The notes beneath the pieces are model-generated. The model saw only the letters and a program-made list of their open reading frames with translations. It did not search any database and was not told where the DNA came from. From contig DF239048.1 of assembly GCA_000507305.1 (NCBI GenBank), positions 261,057 through 325,056 of the forward strand: a stretch of DNA of 64,000 bases, given 5' to 3'. Positions 12,703 through 26,070 of this stretch are shown here, piece by piece. The stretch is from Breviolum minutum Mf 1.05b.01. Taxonomy: Eukaryota; Sar; Dinophyceae; Suessiales; Symbiodiniaceae. Position 1 is the first letter of the stretch, and each line of letters opens with the position of its first letter. The translations under genes and the position numbers were made by a program.

Positions 12703-15700
12703 GTAAGCACCATGGATTTTCGAGGCACATTCTGCTGGTGCTGCTGCTCTGCACTGGCGCGCCACTGACAGGAAGGCGCTGCGTGCCGCATCTACGTCAT
12801 CGACCACGCGGTGTGGGTAGCTTACTCCCAACCTTAGATCGTGAAGACTTGGCAACATCACCCATCATACTGAAGAACTCCTATTACTAAGCTGATACTG
12901 CAAGCTTTGGAGCTGGACGAAGCATTTAAAGATTAAAAAATCAGCGTGTTGAACCTTGAAGATCTCATCTTTTTAGAGCTCGGCCTCCTTGCTGTGAATA
13001 AAACCGAAAACTGAGTGTGGATTCTGTGGTGTGTAATACTGTGTATCGTAGTAGCCTGTGGTAGTGCACAGTAGTGTGAATCCTAGCACGCAGTGTTTCC
13101 AAATCAAGGTCTAAAGAGTCTAAATGCACAAAAGGCTGTGATAACAGGTGAGTGCAACAACCTATCCATAATGATTTTTTTTGTTATGGTAAAGAGCCAC
13201 TGAATAAGCATCGCAGCATTGCCATGTATTCCCCTTTCTGGCCCAGCAACTTAACACCAGCCATCTTCAGCACATCTGCTGGCGCCTACAACTCGTGCTG
13301 GGGAAGGATGTCTTCTGTTAAGTGAAATCTGCTTTGGTGTCCGAAAATTCAAGCAACAAAAAACATAATATATATATATATATTATATACAGTGTGTATA
13401 TATAAATATATGTGTGTGTGTATATATTGGCTACATGTCCAACTCAAAAGCAAACACCTCTTGCGTGAAAAACCATGGTGTCAATGCGGCCAAGTCAACT
13501 GAAAAAACTTCCCCCGCAGGTTGGTACCTCCCAGGGGCAGTGCAAGTACTTCAAGGGCAGCTGGGCCAATTCAGGCAACCAAGTGCGCACGTAGTCACCT
13601 ACCCAATGTGATGGGTTATTCAAAAAACATCAGCCTCCCGGAAAAAACTCAGGGCTAGCATTGCTACTTTCCTGCACAATATGGTCAAAAACATCCAAGT
13701 TATGGAAACAAACCTTGATCACATCTATGATTATAGTTGGTGGCTTGTAACAGATTGCAAGCAGAACTTGTCAGACGAACTTGAGGAAATTAGGTAGGGA
13801 AAATGGATGAAAATGGTAATGGGTCCCTCAATGCTTTGTTGTAGGCTTGCTCGACACACCATCCAATGCTGCAAATGCCAGGTAGTTTTATGCTGAACCA
13901 CGCCGTCTTGGGGATCTCGGCCAGGCCTTTTGGGTCAGCATTACGGGCATGGCGCACAGGATGGCAGTCAATCCCAATGAGCCATTGGGATACACCTTTG
14001 CAAACAAAGTCTGAGGCTTCTCGACAATAGTTCATGATGATGCTTGGACCAAATGACCAGATTGAAACTTTGCTAGTTGAATCATGAATGATTTCATAAT
14101 AGTTCTCAGTATCATTCAATTATGGTGTTGGTTTAGGATGTTTATAGATATAGAAATACATATATATATATAGCGTATATATATATATATGGTTAAACGT
14201 ATTTTGTGATGTTACAAGATGCTATTCAGGTTGGTACGAAAAACTGAGGCCAACATGGGTCAAGTTGGAGCCAAGTTGACCATCTTCAACGGTTTGTGTT
14301 GGTTTGCTTGGCACATGTCGTACAAGCAACATGCAGTCTGCATATACCATGCAAGAGTGCCAAAAACACAAAGAATTGAAGCTGAATGGCTTCATATATC
14401 ATTTCTCATCTATACAAAACCCTTCTCCAACTTCCATCAGAATCAAATCAGTTGCACCTGTCAGCCCCTGATGCTGCCACATCATAGAGTTGATAGCAAG
14501 GTCACTATCAACCAAGCTAATATGAAACCACTCCTGCAAGTTGCCAAGGTAGTCTGTCCATCTGCCTATCATTTGTGGCATGCATGACAGTACCTTCATA
14601 TTTAATATTCGTACAATGATTGAAATGATTCCACCCATTCTATTTGCAGTTGCGGTATGTTACGGTACATGGTAGCATAACTAAGCAAGAATAGAACTGG
14701 GCATTACATAAGGACGCATCCCAGAATGAGGATTCAAAAGGTCCATATAGTTGAGCGGATGTGCATATATATCCCAACACCGCACAACACAAAAAATCCA
14801 CCTTGAGGCATCATTCACAGACGTGTTGTTTCATAACATAAACTCAATTTTTAATACTCGATACACATTTTTTGGGATTTTTGGGCATGGTTGATCATCT
14901 GTTATGGTGTTTCTTATTCCTGCTTGGCATCTTCACATTGATATTTGATGACACTGACTGCGCCAGTCCTCACCCACGCGCCAATCTACTCCCAGAGTCT
15001 CTACCAAGAATTGCCTGCTTGCACAGGACCATGAAAATCCATGAAATTGAAATCGCAAGGTGCAAGGAAGATGTGATGTGTTTGAAACCTTGGAAAAGGA
15101 CACATGTAAAATTCATATACTTCTGTGCATGTTGCGAGCTTGGTGGGGAGTGTAAGCCTTTCACAGTTGCAACAGTTGCCTGCAAAACAGCTCCACAACA
15201 TGTGGCAACGTTTATGTCAATCAGTCCATCTCAATTCGCTTGTGACAATAAACACCATGCAACCCTTACAGGATCACAGAGGATGTTTTGAACCGAATCA
15301 ATGCGAGGTACCCAACAGTATGGCGCAAGTTTTGCTGCAAGTATCCAGTCTGCTTTAGCTCACGCATACCCTGCAGCGCCGCAAATCCCAGGAATCGAAT
15401 TTCCCAGACCCTGAACCAACTTTCGTTCCTATTTTGGTAAGGCAACTGTAGAAAGCAAAACTTCATATGTACAGGGTATATACAGTAATCAGTATACATA
15501 TTAATCATGCATGTGTCTTGAGACCATAATAAGCGAAACAAATCAGCTTTTGGGGATTATCCCCCATAGAACCCTCCAAAAAAAAATACCAGTGCCGCTC
15601 CCATCAGCAGGTAACAAATAGATAAACAATTAAATAACTATAGATTGCGACCCGAAAACTGCCCAAGGTCATGTTTCCAAACACTGTGTCCCCCAAGGCT

Positions 15701-18700
15701 TCTATGATGATCTCTGAAAGCACCGGAACGAGCAAAAGAAAAACAATCTGGATATGGACATGGCACAAGCCTTGCCACAACCATACATATGACATAAGTG
15801 TTACTTGCGGTCAAGCAACTGCATCCACCAGCGGGAATCCTGTCAAGCCATTTCTCCAAGCCTCTACTGCATTGTCTTCTGAGCTACGTAGCCACTGCAT
15901 TTCACGAAAGGCCTCTGCAAACCATTCAACGATCAATTTCAGACCATGGGTGGCAGTGCAAAAATAATCAAAAATATGGAAAAATCATAAAATACCATCA
16001 TGATGTAAGTCAACTTTAGTGCGAGATATGGTAAGATTGCATGCAGTAGCATACAGTAGTGTAGCAGGCAACTTTGACAATCCGAGGTTTTTAGCAACCA
16101 AGACAGGGCTCCATGGATGTATCTCTGCCAGGTTTCGTGGTTTCTTGTTTTGGATTGGGTTTTTGTCGATGAAAGCTTTGGTACCCACCAAAATTTGCCA
16201 AGAAACCATGCGCATTGGTTCTTCCGGGAGGCTTGGCCAGTAATGGAGCATCCTAGCCAAAAAAAAAAAAGCACATCCAATCTTCCACAGAACTTGAAGC
16301 TTCCCCCACCAACACCCGCAAAGAACCATAGCCATCAGCCAAGCTGCCAATATGCATAGTCTCGCCATGCGCATCGCCGGAACCACTTCCGGGCTTCATC
16401 GGAGGAGCGGTCCATCATCCACCAAACGTCCACCATGGAGAGCAGCCCCAAACGAAAGTAGGGCCTTAGGTCGGATCAAAGAGTTGCTTAAACAACGGCT
16501 GGCACGGGTTTTTATTTCGGGTGCTTAGATTTTTGCTGCAAGCACAAGTGGAGAAAAGGATCAACAAATCCATAAACAGCTGAATTTGTGAATTGATTCA
16601 GATTCGAAAAATCATGGACATGTTCACACACTTCTTCACACTTCCATCAAGATGCGAGAGTTTGGATTCTTTTGCCTTTGGCCCAGCATCTCCTTAGAGT
16701 CCGAACGTGTGGAGCTTGCCTCTTTCAACCCTTTCAACATAGAAATTAGGCATACCCAGGTGATCAGTCCATCATGAGGGCCACAGCATACCACAGCAAA
16801 GGCAACATCCCATTCCTACCACTCCCCAAGGCTGATCGTTGTCATTGTCTGCTTAAGAATGTTTCAAAATATACGGCTCAGACGTCAGGCTGAACATTTC
16901 TCTTAACCCAAGTCGCTAGTGATGGAGCCGTGGTATCTGTTGAGATTTGATTTCCTTGGTCTTGGGCTGTGCAAAAATTGGGTATTGATGGCAATGTCAA
17001 ACTGCGTGAAAATGAGACAGGCACAAGCAACTGGGAGACATGTTGTAGCAAACACAATTTTTCTGCCAATTTCGGTCCCTTTTCCTTTTATGGTTCACCC
17101 CGTTCACCCCTAGAGATCCTATCTCCCCGAAAGTACTCTCATCCTCCCACTGCCATGTGGCCGAAACTGTTCCAAGGCTTCCCATGCAGCCTCCTCTTAA
17201 AAGGTGCAGGATGTGATAATATGCAAGAAAAATAGCCGGCAAAGAGGCAAAGCAATTACGCAACATCTGGTGTTTCATACTCATCTTACCATATCCACAC
17301 CTCATCCATGGGATTTTCCATCGCCATGTGCCTTCAACAAGTTCCCCGCAGTCCTCCGAGAAGACCCACAGCTCTTCCAGCCGCTTGGAATCTTGAAGAA
17401 CTGAAGCGCCACGATTGACTCGAGAGGCAGGCATCAGCCCTGGCGGAAGATATGAAAAGCCAAATATGTGCTCCAAAACTTCTAAATCGCAAGGATCAAT
17501 GATAATATCTAATTATCTAAGAATTTTATTATTAATCGATACTTCACTACATTATTGTTGATTAGTACTTGTTCCATGTGCCTGGTAGTGGCCAATGCTG
17601 ATCTGCTTCACCAGCAAAAGGAAGGGAAGTCTGCTCCCCCTCCAGTGGTCGGAGCCATGGTGGTTCTGGCACAGCCTTACGAATCTCGCCACCTGCGGCC
17701 GTTTGATGCACACTTCATGGAAAGTTCTCACAAACCGCAAAGGTGTGAAAGTCCAACAGAAAGTGGTGCGCCTTCATGCCATCCAGCCCAAAATGCTTTG
17801 AAAATGTGCATGCCACCTCGGTTTTTTGTGATCGATAGCCAAGATCGATGATTTTGATGGTGCCACACTCAGGATGAGAAGTCTGGACCTCTGTAATTAT
17901 AATTATACTACACATATTATCGCTAAATCCATTAATAGAACCTAGCGAAGCTGCACATGAGCATTGGAATCATGCCTGACCCCGGGGGCCTCAGTGAACA
18001 CTTATCTTGCACTCCCAGCCACGTTGCACCGCTTGAAAGATTCGACATCGTTCAGGATCTCGAAACAAAAACGCGCTATGCAGCGACCTCATGGGGCTTC
18101 GTTGCATGGCGCCTTCATCCAGAAGAAAGGAGGTGAAAGGATCCTTGAACCGAACATATATCTTCTTCCAAACAAATGAGATGATATAATATGATCAAGC
18201 TTCGACAAGATAACATACAGTGTATCACTATAGCGACTATAGAATGTATCATTAATTATATGATCGTACATGATCTGAGTGATCTGTAGCAACAAAATAA
18301 AACATGCAAGGAGAGCCATGCTCAAGCAGCTACTTTGAAGGATTGGACACAAGTAAAGAGCTTGACTCACTGCCACTTCAATCCCCTCATATCATCATAT
18401 CCATTTAAAACTCCCATACTATATATATATATACACTATAATCTAAATACCAAGATCATCCAATATCCATCAATATCCAATCATCAGTTTTGTCAAGTGA
18501 CACTTGGATACCTTCTTTCGCAGCCAGGCTCTGCAACTGCTGTTCTCGTTGCCGTTCACAGGGTTCCTCGCGCCTGTCAGGTTCCAGCCGTGACATGTGA
18601 CGACTGGAGCCAGGGATGGTCATCCGCTTGGATAATCCATGCCCATAGGATCCATGTATGGTATATTTATAGGTAAAGATTCATGGACTATACATGGGAT

Positions 18701-19279
18701 GATAATCCATGTTAATTCAACCAAGGACCACACGGCATTCATTTACCTTCCCTGTTTCACAAGTTGCCTATTGTATATTTGATTCATGATGAACTTGAGA
18801 CGCGGTGGCTCTCACTCATATGGGGGCCAAGGGTGGAAGAACTTTGGGGGCAACTCACATCCATTCAGCTCCAGCCAAGCCCGAAAGCCCGGCTCCCACC
18901 GATTGAGGTGAATCTCCCTGGCTCCAATGCTACGGGCGAAAGCCACTACAGCTTCTGCAGCGCCTGGAGCCTGTGCTTATGGCCACTAAAAACATGTCAT
19001 GAATCAAACAGAAGTTGCCCCCACACAAATCAAGCAAGTGATGTCCGAAAGAATTGAAACTTGGTGTTCAAACTAGAATCGTATGTTTAACCCAAAAAAA
19101 AACATGCTTACTGTTCTCTTTCTTGCATTTCAAACTCATATCATCACTAAGACGCTGTGCCCCTACCCAGGTGCCTGCTGCAGCAGCCTCAAGCGACTGC
19201 CTTTACCACCTTGATGCCTTGCCAAAGCGAGATCCAACTGCCGCAATGCTGGGATCAGCGCAGCTTGTAGCGCTGTGCC
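12703..19279 (-). CDS. Photolyase/cryptochrome family protein: rest of N-terminal domain and FAD-binding domain
   Basis: Exons found: 19279-19175 (IPALRQLDLALARHQGGKG), 18970-18896 (VVAFARSIGAREIHLNRW), 18566-18502 (EPCERQREQQLQSLAAKEG), from 18087 (SLHSAFLFRDPE), 17816-17788, 17692-17569 (VPEPPWLRPLEGEQTSLPFA), 17190-17162 (AAWEALEQF), 16464-16345 and 16252-16207 (joined: CAWRDYAYWQMLHYWPSLP), 15912-15820 and 15370-15300 (joined: AWRNGLTGFPLVDAGMRELK), 15014-14969 (QFLVETLGVDWRVGE), 14533-14458 (LVDSDLAINSMMWQHQGLTG), 13995-13927 and 13598-13528 (joined: DCHPVRHARNADPKGDYVR), 13285-13251, 12832-12703 (GVSYPHRVVDDVDAARSAF). These are the classic FAD-domain signatures of DNA photolyases and cryptochromes. 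Repair versus signalling cannot be decided. Missing: about 30-40 residues between 17162 and 16464 (the TSRLSP segment), and possibly a C-terminal exon below 12703. The first 40-60 residues are absent here but match exons at 29628-29265. Confidence 0.88.
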
Positions 19280-20341
19280 CTGGAAAAATGTGGAAAAACA
19301 ATGGATTATTATGGATTATTCAAAAATTGTGATAAATAACATCTGCTTCTCGAGGGTTTGATTCTCAAAAAAAAGCCCCTTTTGAACAATGATGTCCCCA
19401 GATACTCAATGTTTTGACTCTTGACCCCTTTATCTTTCAATGGCAAAAGCGGTGGTGCCCTTTCTTCTTAATAGCCTGTCTAGCAGAGTCTAGCCCTGGA
19501 TTTGAAGTATTACAGGATTTCAGCCATGAAGAAGCCAAACTGGCCAAGCTTGCAAGTTTGTGGGTCAGCAATGACACCGTATAGGAGAGCTCCTGTGCTG
19601 CCTTTTCGCCTTGTTGCTTTTCACAGCAACATGTCACTGGTTGAACACTTTGCGCTCGTCCAGCCCATTGCACGATAGCCGTGAAACCGCGGAACAGTGC
19701 ACTAGCCTTTGCCATGAGGTAGCCAATTCAGCGACAACAGACTGACCAAGCCCCAAAGCGTCTGTCAGCCTGTGTCTATTGGTCTTTGGCTGCCTCCAAT
19801 TCAAAACTGCCCGAATCATCTACAAGTGTTGCGATCAATTAAGGTATCACAAAAATTATAGGAGTTGAGAACATGGTCTAGAGTCAGCAACACTTTCAGA
19901 TGACGGCAGGGGGAGGCTAGGTGACGCTATGAAAGCATCAAAGGATATCAAAGGTATAGTTTCACATGACACGACATGGCAGGGGCTCCCAGGAGAATCC
20001 TTCCCCCCGTCGCGTCAGGCGAGCTTTTGGTCGCCAATTCAGGGAGTTGGAGGTGCCTCTCCTTGCGCAAATGGCTGTTTCTATTGGACTAGTTGCAACC
20101 AGGTTGAGTATTGCCACAAAGCTCAAGCAAAACCAATATCAATGTATGTCAATGTCATAGTTTTAACGGCCGGATGCTCTGGACATCCCTAGACCCTACT
20201 TGTAAGTTATTTTTTGCTAACTATTTCAAAGAACACGAAGGTATTATTCAATCATACTAAAGCAGTTTTTCAAAAGTTCTATTGATGACTGCATGACTCC
20301 TTCTCCAATCAACATCTGGGATTCCAGCTGATGCCAGGTCA

Positions 20342-22888
20342 CTATTTTGAGAGGATGCCAAGTGCTTTCTCTCCCATGAGGTCGCCCATCTTCTTGGCCT
20401 CCGCCTTGTCTTCCTCCGAAATGTCCTTGAAAGAGGCAGCTTCATGCGAAGGTGGGCAAAAGAGCTCTGTAAATAATTCTTGCAAGGCTGCTGCACAGCT
20501 TTTTCAGGGCTACCCTTGCTGGTAGACTGAAGTTGGGCCTATGATGAGAATGTTGCCCTCTAACTCGTGCAGCTACTCAGCACTATATTAGGATTGAAGC
20601 ATTGCGCAAGACGGGTGGCAACTGGAAGGCCCAACAAGTTTGGGAAACTGGAAGGGCTCAGTTGATCAAACGAGAATTGTTTTCATAGATTGTTCAACTT
20701 GACACTGGCTTCCAAGTTTAGATTGAGGTGGCAATAACTGATGCATCCTATGTCCAAACAGGTTCCTCACCCTGTTGCCACATGAATCTCCTTCAGCCAA
20801 GGTGCATCCCAGGAAGCGTTTGGGGTGTCATCTTTGCAGTAAGCGGCCAAACATCGTGAGATACCCACGCAGGAGCAGTTGAATTCTCCCACAATCCTGA
20901 GGACTCCGAATGTCTCCAACTTGGATGGAAGAAATCCAAGGTTTTCAAAACTTGACAACAGCAATGCTGGAAGAGGATTTAACCATCTTCCATCCAAATG
21001 GGCCATGTTTATCCATTTTTGTGCAACCCATCCCTCGGTTGTCCCAAGGCTCCATTTCTCATCCTTGGCCTCCGTTCCGGGAGGAGAGGCGTTGATGAAA
21101 TCGGTGGTCCACCACAACGGGATGGGTTCTGCTGCCAGGTCCAAAGATGGCATGATGTGTGGCAAATCCTGCACCATGCATCCAAACACGCCAGGTCCAG
21201 GTTGACATGTTTGGGCAAGTGTCCGATGCCCCAAAGGGTTTTGTGAGAACAAAGAATACATGAGAATACATGCATGTTCTGGCAGGTAGTCATAAAAGGC
21301 AATGCATAAAAGAGCAAGGTCCGGCAAGGTCTTCAAACTGAAAGCCTTCAAATTGTGTTTCATTTTCCTAACATCTAAGCTTCCATCGACTCACGACCAA
21401 GCCTTCTTCAGGAAGTTCTCAGTCAAACTTGCAAACAAAGGCTCCTAGACTGAAGGTTGATCTGCAGTTTCAACCAATTGGCATCTTTCTTGAATTTGTC
21501 TGTTGCCAGGTTTGGAAGCCAAGAACTCACAGCTCCCCAAAGCTATTTGCACATGAAGACTCAACTCTTGACGGGCATCACGACTCCTCAGGGCCATAGA
21601 AGGTGTACGTTGAACCGGTGCCACCCACTGCAGAAATGCCACCTTCCTGCAAAAACATTAAGAGTCGCAAGTGAGTACAATAAGAACTTTGGTGAAACTT
21701 GTCCTTCGTTCACTTCCAAGAATTGTGAAGAGGACGACGGCAATGATTCCCATCCCTCTTCTTTGTTAATGATTGGTATATATCATACATTTTCTATATG
21801 AGATATAGATATCATATAATTTATACACATATGTAACACGTACATATAAATATCATACGATATACTTGTTTTTAAAGAGCATATGATGTATTCAACGTCA
21901 TTGCTTTCAACCAACCTGTGGCAAAACCTTCACCGATTCACCGGTCCACCTTGGGTTTCTTGTGAATGACACCGACCAAGGAGTCACCGATAAGATTATA
22001 GCGGAGCTCACCTGGCCGTAACTGATCGTTTGATGATCTTTTGATGTGATGGGACCATTCGACTGATATGAATTGATATGGAAAATTTGTTGATATCTTT
22101 TGGTGGATTAATGGGAAGCTGCGGATTCTGCATGTGTTGTCTTAATATCTTAGTCTTAATATGTTTTACATATTTTGGAAAAAAGTGTGGAGGTCTCAAC
22201 CCCTGGCCTTCCACAATACGTGGGCAAAAGCGCTGGTCCACCAACTGGCCACCCGCCTCTTTGCCACCTTCCAGATACCTTGGCAAAAGCATTTTTTCCT
22301 CCTGCACTCTATTCATGCCAAATCTTTCCAATATCTCATCATGTAAAATGTAAAGTAACACCACAACTATAAGGTTTATCTCATGGTAACTGTTTGTCTC
22401 AGTAAACTGGAAGCTCAAAACCTGTCAAAGAATTGCAGTGGCAGCTACTTCCCAACACCCTTGGAGGTCCACTCTCCGGACTTCTCATTTCGGCCACTCA
22501 CGCAGAACTCGATGAACTCCGCCACGGTGTGCTCCTCCTCATGGTTGTCATTGGCCTCCATCAGCACCAACTTCTCAGTGTCCTCACAGGATCTCTCTCC
22601 ATACTCCTGATCCAGGTTGGTAGTGAAAGGTTAGCCATTGATAGGATCAATTTGAGATGGAAACCTTCCAAAATATTAGCAAAGAATAGCACTTCTCATA
22701 TAGCACTGTGAATACCAAGTTCCTTTTTATCTGAGAGGGCAACAAGATCCTACACTTGATACTTGGCTTGAATTGAGGTAGACTATAGTATCTATCAGAT
22801 CTGCGTGGAAACATCTGGAAACGAACCGAAAATGATGACGACGACGACGACGACGACCACGACCACGACCACGACCACCACAACAACC

Positions 22889-22921
<33 letters not shown>

Positions 22922-23042
22922 CCAACAACAACACCAACAACAACACCAACAACAACACCAACAACAACACCAACAACACCAACAACCAACAACCAACAAC
23001 CAACAACCAACAACCAACAACCAACAACCAACAACCAACAAC

Positions 23043-23117
<75 letters not shown>

Positions 23118-23159
23118 NGACACACACACACACACACACACACACAACAACACACACAC

Positions 23160-23235
<76 letters not shown>

Positions 23236-24041
23236 CGACCCACTTGCCAGTTGCTGCAGCCCCGTTCTAGAAGCCTTGCAGTAGTTTTCATCCTTCAATT
23301 TGATGATCCAAATTCCCTCACCAGAAGAACCACGGTTCCTCAGCGCTTTGAGATACAGCAAATATATAACACCTTTCGTGCATAGAAATGAAGCACGAAC
23401 ACAGAAACCCGGCTCGAAGCTCAGAAGCACGATAGTATTTGATGGATGGGTCTGGTGGAGAACTCATAATCCCAAATCGCATCCATAGGTTTTGAACCGA
23501 AAATCATGCCACCTGCACTCCTTGGACTGCAATCCGGTGATTCGTCCCTGGTTGCCAAGCTTCTGTTTGATGACACGTGGCTGGAATGCCATAGTCTTCT
23601 TGAAGCCAACAGCGAATTCCTGTTTGAATTGGAAAATCACAAGCGACAAAGGAGCTCCGAAGGCTCCAAAAGAAATTGGCCAAAAAAAACACGAATCGAC
23701 CACCAGCAAGATTGCAAATCGCGTACACGTACGTAAAAGTGAAAGCCAAGTGTACATATATACAACAAAAATATAGTCAGGCATGAAAGAGCGGCATGGA
23801 TGAATTGAGTTTGTTGGTATCATTGACGATTTCAAGGAGTAAATCCTTAGATTTGCAAGCTTAGTTGTTCGAAGAAGCCCGTGGCACTGTCAATCCATTT
23901 GGTTGGCTATCCCAAAATGGATGGGCCTCTGGAGAGTAATATGCCAAGGTGTCTTCCAAGCCAATGTTCATTGTTGCCACCTTGCACAAAGCATCCTTAG
24001 CACCTCAGGCATGAGAAACTCGCCTCCAATGATAAAAAAAA

Positions 24042-24076
<35 letters not shown>

Positions 24077-25258
24077 GCATCATCAGCATCATCATCGTCA
24101 TTCTCATCACTACTCGTGTGTGCGCGTGTCGTGAGGGCTGATTTGATTGTTTTTTGCAGGGATACTTCCATGAAGATAAAATCGCAATCATGGTATGCAA
24201 GTTTCGCTCATCCAAGTGGTGCTTCACAACCTCACATCAATATCCTGTCATATTTATTTGCACGGACTCACTTTTGCGAATTTGAAGGGCAAAAACATTT
24301 GCTGTTTTTCGCCACACACACCAAATATCATATTTATCCTATTTTGTCATCTAAAAGTTGGAAATTATCAATACGTATCATGATAACGGCATGTTCCATT
24401 TTCTTTGACACAACTATGGTGATTCATTTTTCATGTTTCTCGTCCAAACACGGGAAATTTCAAGCAAGCAACCCATTTTCTCCATGACATCTGGTGAAGG
24501 CCAAACTTGCTTGCCCAACTTCCTCATTTCACGCATGCCATCATCAAATTTTTGTTGGTCACCACCATCTGCCTTGATCTGCCCAGGGTTGCAACGAACG
24601 ATCACGAAGTCAAAGCTCTTGCAGAGTTCAAAGAACCTGCACACAGTCCATGCTAACTTTGGGAAGCCCGAAAACTCATGTGGCAACTGGCGAGGTGATA
24701 TCCCTTTCCTGTGCATGATGCCAGCCAAAACATGTTGGCCAACATTCCTTAACTGTCAACATGTTTCTGTCGGCCTTTGGGCACCTTCTTGGGCTCTAGA
24801 CTCTAGACTCTATAGATTTTGACCACACAAGAACCGAAACATGTTGGCATTCATCGGTGCATTTAGAGGATCAACGGATCAAGTCAAAAGCCCAGAAACT
24901 TGTCATGTTCTTCATGGGTGTAGTGGATCAACTGGCAAGACATCCCAGCATTGATCATGCCGTTCACAATTGGAATGGAATCATAACGATGGCCATTGTT
25001 ACCTCAAACATCAGCAGAAGGCTGGACAAACAAAGTGCGCGCATATGTCCAATGTGTGCACGTGCTATTATTAGGATACAGTAGGACCGTTCCCCGAAAG
25101 AAACCCGGCGTGACACAAAACAACCAGGCGAAATGTTATAATTTTGACACCTGGCCCTTTGTGCCAAAAACATCAATTTCTTCGTCCGCGTCTTCGCAAT
25201 ACATTCGCTGTTGGACGAACTCCGCATCGCCTGCGCAGCGATGGTGTTGGCGGAGCAT
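20342..25258 (-). CDS. ATP-grasp family protein with GEFNCSCVGIS motif, 14 exons
   Basis: Exons 25258-25156, 25002-24900, 24636-24473, 24003-23927, 23619-23564, 23338-23275, 22606-22449, 22278-22208, 22011-21950, 21646-21587, 21444-21403, 21168-21053, 20896-20806, 20425-20342 join in phase into 1251 nt (416 aa plus TAG). Motifs in order: INAGMSCQLIHYTHEEHDKF, FDFVIVRCNPGQIKADGGDQ, VWPSPDVMEKMGAKDALCKV, MAFQPRVIKQNRGSSGEGIW, GGQLVDQRFCPRIVEGELRY, VVIHKK-type strand (GVIHKKPK), EGGISAVGGTGSTYTFYGPE, EPIPLWWTTDFINASPPGTE, VGEFNCSCVGISRCLAAYC, MGDLMGEKALGILSK. The order KQNRG, E-rich, DQRF and IxKK, then an acidic metal-site strand, is that of an ATP-grasp fold. It resembles bacterial proteins called the Cj0069 family, from memory. 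The reaction is unknown. Introns begin GT (4), GC (6) or GA (3). The start is the first in-frame ATG after a stop in that frame; an extra upstream exon is possible. One intron (23274-22607) is mostly microsatellite. Confidence 0.85.
22832..23236 (+). repeat. Compound microsatellite in an ATP-grasp-gene intron
   Basis: ACG and ACC units, then ACAACACCAACA, CAACCAACAA, long (CAA)n, (AC)n with one ambiguous base at 23118, and (CAA)n again. It fills most of the intron 23274-22607. Confidence 0.85.
24041..24096 (+). repeat. (ATC)n microsatellite
   Basis: A run of ATC units with two AGC interruptions, in the intron between ATP-grasp exons 24473 and 24003. Confidence 0.8.
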
Positions 25259-25599
25259 TGGTGGGGGCCCGGTGTGGCCTCCCCACGACCCCCTGCGTGG
25301 CAGCCATCAAAGCTCCAGCGATTGAATTCTGGCGCGTCAATGTGGCAATCCAAAAAAATTGCCCAGCTCGCTCGCCCCCGACGTGTTGCAACGAAAGTTG
25401 CCGCAGCAACAGGTTGGCGAACAACACCGCCGCCACAAAGCCACTCACCCTGACGGGCTGAGATCGAGGTGCCTAGATCCCCAATTGCTTGCCGGTTTGG
25501 CCCCCGGCTCGCAGTTATGGCGGCAAAGTATATAAACATCCAGAGACTTCATTGGGCTCCATAAACAGGTCAAGAAATGTCAGGTGCGTGGTTTGCCGG

Positions 25600-26070
25600 G
25601 TGAATAACACTGTCTGATTCATGGACATCCCACATAGGGTGGACATGCTGGATGAGATATCGCGACGCTGCTGATACCTGGAGGGCAATCGGCAAGGCCG
25701 TTCCTAGGGCCAGATTCCAACGCAAACCTGTTGCCAATTGCCATAAAGTAGCCGAACCAAAGCTGCCAAATGTTTGGATATTGTTGTCATGCTGTAAACG
25801 CAAAGCGCAGTGCCACTCTTGGTGTGGGATCGTCCTTCCGTGGGTGACGATAGAAGTGGTACACAGAACCAAAACAGCCGCGCCCAATTAAACCTCCAAG
25901 CTGTCCCACAATCTCGGGCTCTTCATCGGGAAACAGAAAAATCGTGGCACGATGGAAGTTGTGACATTTGACCCACAGGTCCAGGACGATGACACTTTGG
26001 CATACGACCTGCATGAGCGTCGCAAACATCTCAACCACCATAGCCCTTAGCGAATGACAGCAAATCAAAG
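25600..26070 (-). CDS. Possible protein-kinase fragments
   Basis: An exon-like segment beginning at 25893 (AG then GT) reads GLIGRGCFGSVYHFYRHPRK, which fits the glycine-rich loop of a protein kinase (IGxGxFGxVY). About 150 bp further on, LRWNLALGTALPIALQ followed by VSAASRYLIQHVHPM resembles the helix before the catalytic loop. I found no lysine strand, HRD loop or DFG, and the ATP-grasp gene begins at about 25258, leaving little room for the rest of a kinase. This could be a kinase remnant, a domain spread over exons I missed, or chance similarity. Confidence 0.25.

Noticed and set aside
20426..20505. Frame CAAALQELFTELFCPP upstream of the last ATP-grasp exon
   Set aside because: In frame with the last exon but absent from the family pattern. 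The AG|G at 20425 joins NASWD directly to DISEED.
20767..21363. Single 198-aa minus-strand frame as one exon
   Set aside because: It contains two true exons (21168-21053 and 20896-20806) with a GA-AG intron read through in frame; the rest is intron.
22647..23430. Open frames of poly-Thr/Asn, poly-Cys and poly-Val on both strands
   Set aside because: Shadows of the compound microsatellite inside the ATP-grasp intron; only 23338-23275 on the minus strand is exon.
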